A program made the position numbers and the translations under genes. Below, piece after piece: positions 4,556-7,484 of a DNA stretch of 7,484 bases. This DNA is from Methanomicrobium sp. (GTDB lineage Archaea > Halobacteriota > Methanomicrobia > Methanomicrobiales > Methanomicrobiaceae). The notes beneath the pieces are model-generated. The model was not told the origin of the DNA, searched no databases, and saw only the letters and a program-made list of their open reading frames with translations. The stretch is taken from assembly GCA_017553245.1 (NCBI GenBank), contig JAFZMT010000069.1, positions 1 through 7,484 of the forward strand, given 5' to 3'. Position 1 is the stretch's first letter. Each line of letters starts with the position of its first letter.

Positions 4556-6250
4556 ATGCTTGCTGATAATGTAACGGACTGTCATGTGCTTGTTGTGGGC
4601 AGCGGCGGAGCGGGATGCAGAGCGGCTGTGGAAGCCTCAAAATACGGCGATGTCATCCTTCTTTCACGTTCGGTCACGGGAAAGGGCGGCTGCACGACCA
4701 TGGCTGAAGGCGGATACAATGCCGTCCTTAACCCGAAAGATTCATGCAGTTCTCATTTTGAGGATACGATTCGCGGCGGCGCTTACTTAAACGACCGCGA
4801 ACTCGTGAAGATTCTTGTGGAGGAAGCGCCCGAAAGGTTTGCCGACCTCATGAACTGGGGCGCGGTCTTTGACTTAAGCTGCGACTGCGACGGCTTTGAG
4901 GGCACTCATCCCGCACAGCGCCATTTCGGCGGTCAGAAGTTCAACCGCACCTGTTATTCGGGCGACAGGACGGGGCATGAGATAATGGCGACGCTGATGG
5001 AGAAGGTACGCGGCGGCGACATCCGCGTCATTCAGGAGGTTACGGTCATAGATCTCCTCACAGAGACGCTCTCCGGCGGAGAGGTGCGTGTATGCGGTGC
5101 GGTAGGTCTTGACCGTGACGGCAATATGACGGTATTCCGCTGCGATGCCGTGGTGCTGGCAACCGGCGGAACGGGTCAGATATATGATGTCTGCACGAAC
5201 TGTGCGACGGGAAACGGGCAGGGTTATGCCATCGGATACCGCGCCGGCGCCGAACTCATAGATATGGAGATGGTGCAGTTTCATCCGACCGGCGCGGTCT
5301 ATCCGTATGATGCACGCGGCAGGCTGATTACCGAGGCAGTCCGCGGTGAGGGAGGATACCTTAAAAATTCACGCGGCGAGCGGTTCATGGCGAAATACGA
5401 CCCCGAGAGGATGGAACTTTCGACAAGGGACGTTGTCGCAAGGTCGATTGCCACCGAGATTATGGAAGGGCGCGGGACGGACAAGGGCGGCGTCTACCTC
5501 GACGTGACGCATCTGGGCGCGGATGTGATTGAGGAGCGCCTTCCTATGATGCTTGCGCAATTCCTGAATTTCGGCGTCGATATCAGGAAAGAGCCTATGG
5601 AGGTCGCACCGACAGCCCACCACATGATGGGCGGATTAAGGATAACTCCCGAGTGCAAAACGACGATTAAAGGTCTTTTTGCCTGCGGAGAGGTCACCGG
5701 CGGCATTCACGGCGCAAACCGTCTGGGAGGCAATTCACTTGCGGACACACAGGTATTCGGCAAGCGTGCAGGTGAATTTGCGGGAAAGTCGGTCATGCAC
5801 AGGGCACTTATGAACACTCCAGAGATTGTCGGTCAGCTCGCCGCCGAAGAACTGAGATTCAACAAGTTCCTCAACGGTCACGACAGTGTTGCGGAGATAA
5901 AGGAGCGTCTCAGAAAGACGATGTGGGAGAATGTCGGCATCTTCCGAACCCGCGAGGAACTTGAGACCGCACTTGCCGAGATTGAAGAACTTTCGGAGAT
6001 GTCTCCGAAGGCGGATTCCCCGGCGGTTCTTGCGGAATGCTGCGTTCTTGAAGATATGCTTACCGTGGCGGCGCTTGTCGTGAGGGGGGCGCTTCTTCGC
6101 GAGGAGTCCCGCGGCGCCCATGTAAGAAAGGATATCGTGCAGGATTGGACGCCGGAGACGTCACCTTACGGTCATACATACCAGTCGATATACCGCGAGG
6201 GCATTGAGAGAATCGGCGCCGAAAACGAAGACGGAGGCGATTTGCAATGA
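4556..6250 (+). CDS. tfrA: Thiol:fumarate reductase, FAD-binding catalytic subunit A
   Basis: TfrA is the flavoprotein of the cytosolic CoM-SH/CoB-SH:fumarate oxidoreductase (EC 1.3.4.1), which makes succinate and the heterodisulfide CoM-S-S-CoB. It is homologous to FrdA/SdhA. The FAD-binding GSGGAG is near residues 15-20. QFHPTG contains His243, EAVRGEGGYL follows, and STRDVVARS contains Arg291 at the place of the FrdA proton-donor arginine. TAHHMMGG has His355, and GGIHGANRLGGNSL has Arg389; all are expected active-site residues. ESRGAHVRKD closes the C-terminal helical domain. The histidine that binds FAD covalently in FrdA is replaced by Cys46, so FAD is probably bound noncovalently. I chose the ATG at 4556 (564 residues); a TTG at 4550 would add two residues. 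It overlaps tfrB by ATGA. The domain content of tfrB is what separates it from an ordinary Sdh/Frd. Confidence 0.93.
   Translation: MLADNVTDCHVLVVGSGGAGCRAAVEASKYGDVILLSRSVTGKGGCTTMAEGGYNAVLNPKDSCSSHFEDTIRGGAYLNDRELVKILVEEAPERFADLMNWGAVFDLSCDCDGFEGTHPAQRHFGGQKFNRTCYSGDRTGHEIMATLMEKVRGGDIRVIQEVTVIDLLTETLSGGEVRVCGAVGLDRDGNMTVFRCDAVVLATGGTGQIYDVCTNCATGNGQGYAIGYRAGAELIDMEMVQFHPTGAVYPYDARGRLITEAVRGEGGYLKNSRGERFMAKYDPERMELSTRDVVARSIATEIMEGRGTDKGGVYLDVTHLGADVIEERLPMMLAQFLNFGVDIRKEPMEVAPTAHHMMGGLRITPECKTTIKGLFACGEVTGGIHGANRLGGNSLADTQVFGKRAGEFAGKSVMHRALMNTPEIVGQLAAEELRFNKFLNGHDSVAEIKERLRKTMWENVGIFRTREELETALAEIEELSEMSPKADSPAVLAECCVLEDMLTVAALVVRGALLREESRGAHVRKDIVQDWTPETSPYGHTYQSIYREGIERIGAENEDGGDLQ
6233..6241 (+). 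promoter_or_regulatory. Shine-Dalgarno site of tfrB inside tfrA
   Basis: GGAGGCGAT differs by one base from the archaeal consensus GGAGGTGAT. It sits five bases before the ATG at 6247 and supports that start and coupling to tfrA. Confidence 0.65.
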
Positions 6251-7484
6251 GCGGAAAAGTGAGCGGAAAAGACAAAGTAAATAATTTGAAGGTCGGAGAG
6301 CGGATGCTGACCGTAAAAATCTCGCGCTTTAACCCCGCTGAGCAAAGCGCCCCCGAAATAAAGGAGTATACGGTGAAGGTGCATGAGGGCGCGAGAGTTC
6401 TGGACGCATTGAAGGCTGTTCGCGATACTCTTGACCCGACGCTTCTCTTCAGGCACTGCTGCGGCGCGGGTCAGTGCGGCAGCTGCGCTCTCAAGGTCAA
6501 CGGGCAGCCGCGGCTTGCGTGCATTACCGAGGCAGAGGACGACATGCTCCTTGAGCCTCTCGACCTGCCCGTAATACGGGATCTGGTCACCGATATCGGA
6601 AAATATCTCAAAGAGATGCCGTATCTTGTCCCCGCCTGCGAAGAGTGCGCCGATTCGGATGCATCTTCATCAGGCTCATGCTCCTGCGCAGGTTCATGTT
6701 CCTTCAGTATGCCCTCTAAGGAGGAGACAGCGGAGATGAAACCTCTGCGCGACTGTATCGAGTGCCTCTGCTGTGTCTCGGTCTGTCCCGCCCTTAAGGT
6801 AACCGATTTTGCGGGACCGACTTACATGCGCCAGCAGATGCGGCTCGCACTCGACCCCCGCGACTGCGATAAAGACCGCATCAAAGGAATTGCCGAGAAG
6901 GGACTCTTCAACTGCACCACCTGTCAGGCATGCGTGCTTGCCTGCCCCAAGAACATAAAGATACCCGGAAAAGCCATAGAAAAACTGAGGATTCTCGCAA
7001 ACCGCGACGGTCTCACCCTGCCGCGGCATAAGGAGGTTGCAGAGTTCGTAAAGACCACGGGGCGCAGCGTTCAGCCGCTGCCGGACAGAAAGAGCCTTCT
7101 TGAAACGATTGACGAGGTCATTGAGCCCTACGGCGATGTAAAAGATGAGGTCGGCTTCTTTACGGGATGCCTTTACGACCTGCGAATGCAGAGCACGGCG
7201 CTGGACGCAATCGAGGTCTTAAGGCGGAACGGAATCCGCATTATCACGCCGAAGGAGCAGGTCTGCTGCGGATCGCCGCTTATAAGGACCGGTCAGACCG
7301 CCATCGTCCGCGACCTCATGAAGAAGAATATCGACTGCTTCGTAAAACGCGGAATTAAGAAGGTCATGACCATCTGCGCCGGATGCGGTTCCACCCTTAA
7401 GAACGACTACGATGCGCCCTTCGAGGTGGTCGACATCAACGAAATTCTGACCGGAATTGAGATTGAAAAGCCCGAGAAGACAGG
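6247..7484 (+). CDS. tfrB: Thiol:fumarate reductase, iron-sulfur/CCG subunit B (3' end outside window)
   Basis: TfrB takes electrons from CoM-SH plus CoB-SH and passes them through iron-sulfur clusters to the flavin of TfrA. The first 412 codons are present; about 80 more are expected. A ferredoxin-like 2Fe-2S domain has Cys72, Cys77, Cys80 and Cys92. Two CxxCxxCxxxCP motifs (Cys170-180 and Cys223-233) bind 4Fe-4S clusters. The C-terminal part carries a full CCG motif, Cys308, Cys340-Cys341, Cys377 and Cys380, with spacing C-x31-CC-x35-CxxC as in HdrB, the heterodisulfide reductase subunit; a second copy would lie beyond the window. Between the 2Fe-2S and 4Fe-4S domains is an odd Ser/Cys-rich linker with Cys131, 134, 145, 147 and 151. 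The ATG at 6247 overlaps the tfrA stop and has a strong Shine-Dalgarno site. A second in-frame ATG at 6304, preceded by GGAG, would remove a Lys-rich 19-residue leader. No membrane anchor is seen. Confidence 0.93.
   Translation, partial: MSGKVSGKDKVNNLKVGERMLTVKISRFNPAEQSAPEIKEYTVKVHEGARVLDALKAVRDTLDPTLLFRHCCGAGQCGSCALKVNGQPRLACITEAEDDMLLEPLDLPVIRDLVTDIGKYLKEMPYLVPACEECADSDASSSGSCSCAGSCSFSMPSKEETAEMKPLRDCIECLCCVSVCPALKVTDFAGPTYMRQQMRLALDPRDCDKDRIKGIAEKGLFNCTTCQACVLACPKNIKIPGKAIEKLRILANRDGLTLPRHKEVAEFVKTTGRSVQPLPDRKSLLETIDEVIEPYGDVKDEVGFFTGCLYDLRMQSTALDAIEVLRRNGIRIITPKEQVCCGSPLIRTGQTAIVRDLMKKNIDCFVKRGIKKVMTICAGCGSTLKNDYDAPFEVVDINEILTGIEIEKPEKT
6295..6298 (+). promoter_or_regulatory. Possible second Shine-Dalgarno site for an internal tfrB start
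   Basis: GGAG ends five bases before the in-frame ATG at 6304, which would start MLTVKISRFNP, where the ferredoxin fold itself begins. It competes with the stronger site at 6233-6241. Confidence 0.35.
6670..6705 (+). repeat. 18-bp tandem repeat encoding the Cys/Ser linker of TfrB
   Basis: Units 6670-6687 and 6688-6705 agree at 14 of 18 positions and encode SGSCSC and AGSCSF. The in-frame six-codon unit suggests that the linker grew by tandem duplication. Confidence 0.65.

Noticed and set aside
4874..5284. A 136-codon minus-strand frame inside tfrA
   Set aside because: It is antisense to conserved FrdA-like sequence, has no family features and is a product of GC-rich codon bias.
5735..6121. 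A 128-codon minus-strand frame inside tfrA
   Set aside because: It is a shadow of the C-terminal helical domain of TfrA, with no promoter or Shine-Dalgarno context of its own.
6694..7029. A 111-codon minus-strand frame inside tfrB
   Set aside because: It is antisense to the two 4Fe-4S motifs of TfrB, which are clearly coding on the plus strand.
4556..7484. tfrAB as an ordinary membrane succinate dehydrogenase/fumarate reductase
   Set aside because: SdhB/FrdB end after the cluster domain. Here a CCG domain with HdrB spacing follows, and no anchor subunit is seen within the window.

Overview
The window most likely comes from a methanogenic archaeon, probably of the Methanomicrobiales; the order-level placement is inference. 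The strongest evidence is a two-gene thiol:fumarate reductase (TfrAB). Its B subunit fuses ferredoxin-type iron-sulfur domains to a heterodisulfide-reductase-like CCG domain, which makes sense only in a cell that uses coenzymes M and B. TATA-like boxes, first genes without Shine-Dalgarno sites, and an archaeal-type PurM and aspartate kinase agree with this. No mobile element, CRISPR array, tRNA or rRNA is visible, and the region reads as ordinary core genome.

Layout from left to right. Positions 1-1001 (minus) hold most of an FAD-dependent amine-oxidase-superfamily oxidoreductase that runs off the left edge. A divergent intergenic region (1002-1169) carries an 11-bp tandem direct repeat and inverted CCGCGG/TTTGAAA elements around a TATA box. 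It is followed by a short cyclophilin-type peptidyl-prolyl isomerase on the plus strand (1170-1646). A convergent intergenic region (1647-1847) holds ATCTGAAA repeats and a probable bidirectional terminator. Next come purM (1848-2939) and lysC (2936-4345), both minus and joined by a 4-bp ATGA overlap. A second divergent region (about 4346-4555) has reiterated GCGATAAAACC-like motifs. It leads to tfrA (4556-6250) and tfrB (6247 to the right edge), again joined by an ATGA overlap.

How the genes may work together. LysC commits aspartate to lysine, threonine and methionine synthesis, and PurM closes the imidazole ring in purine synthesis. Purine synthesis also consumes aspartate and releases fumarate at the PurB steps. 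TfrAB reduces fumarate to succinate with CoM-SH and CoB-SH, so the shared control region between lysC-purM and tfrAB could link aspartate use to fumarate disposal. That link is inference.

The most unusual features are two cysteine-rich low-complexity segments: a roughly 35-residue Cys/Gly then Asn/Lys N-terminal extension on PurM, and a Ser/Cys linker in TfrB between its 2Fe-2S and 4Fe-4S domains. Both appear to have grown by short in-frame repeats. I see no clear sign of a wholly new multi-gene system.
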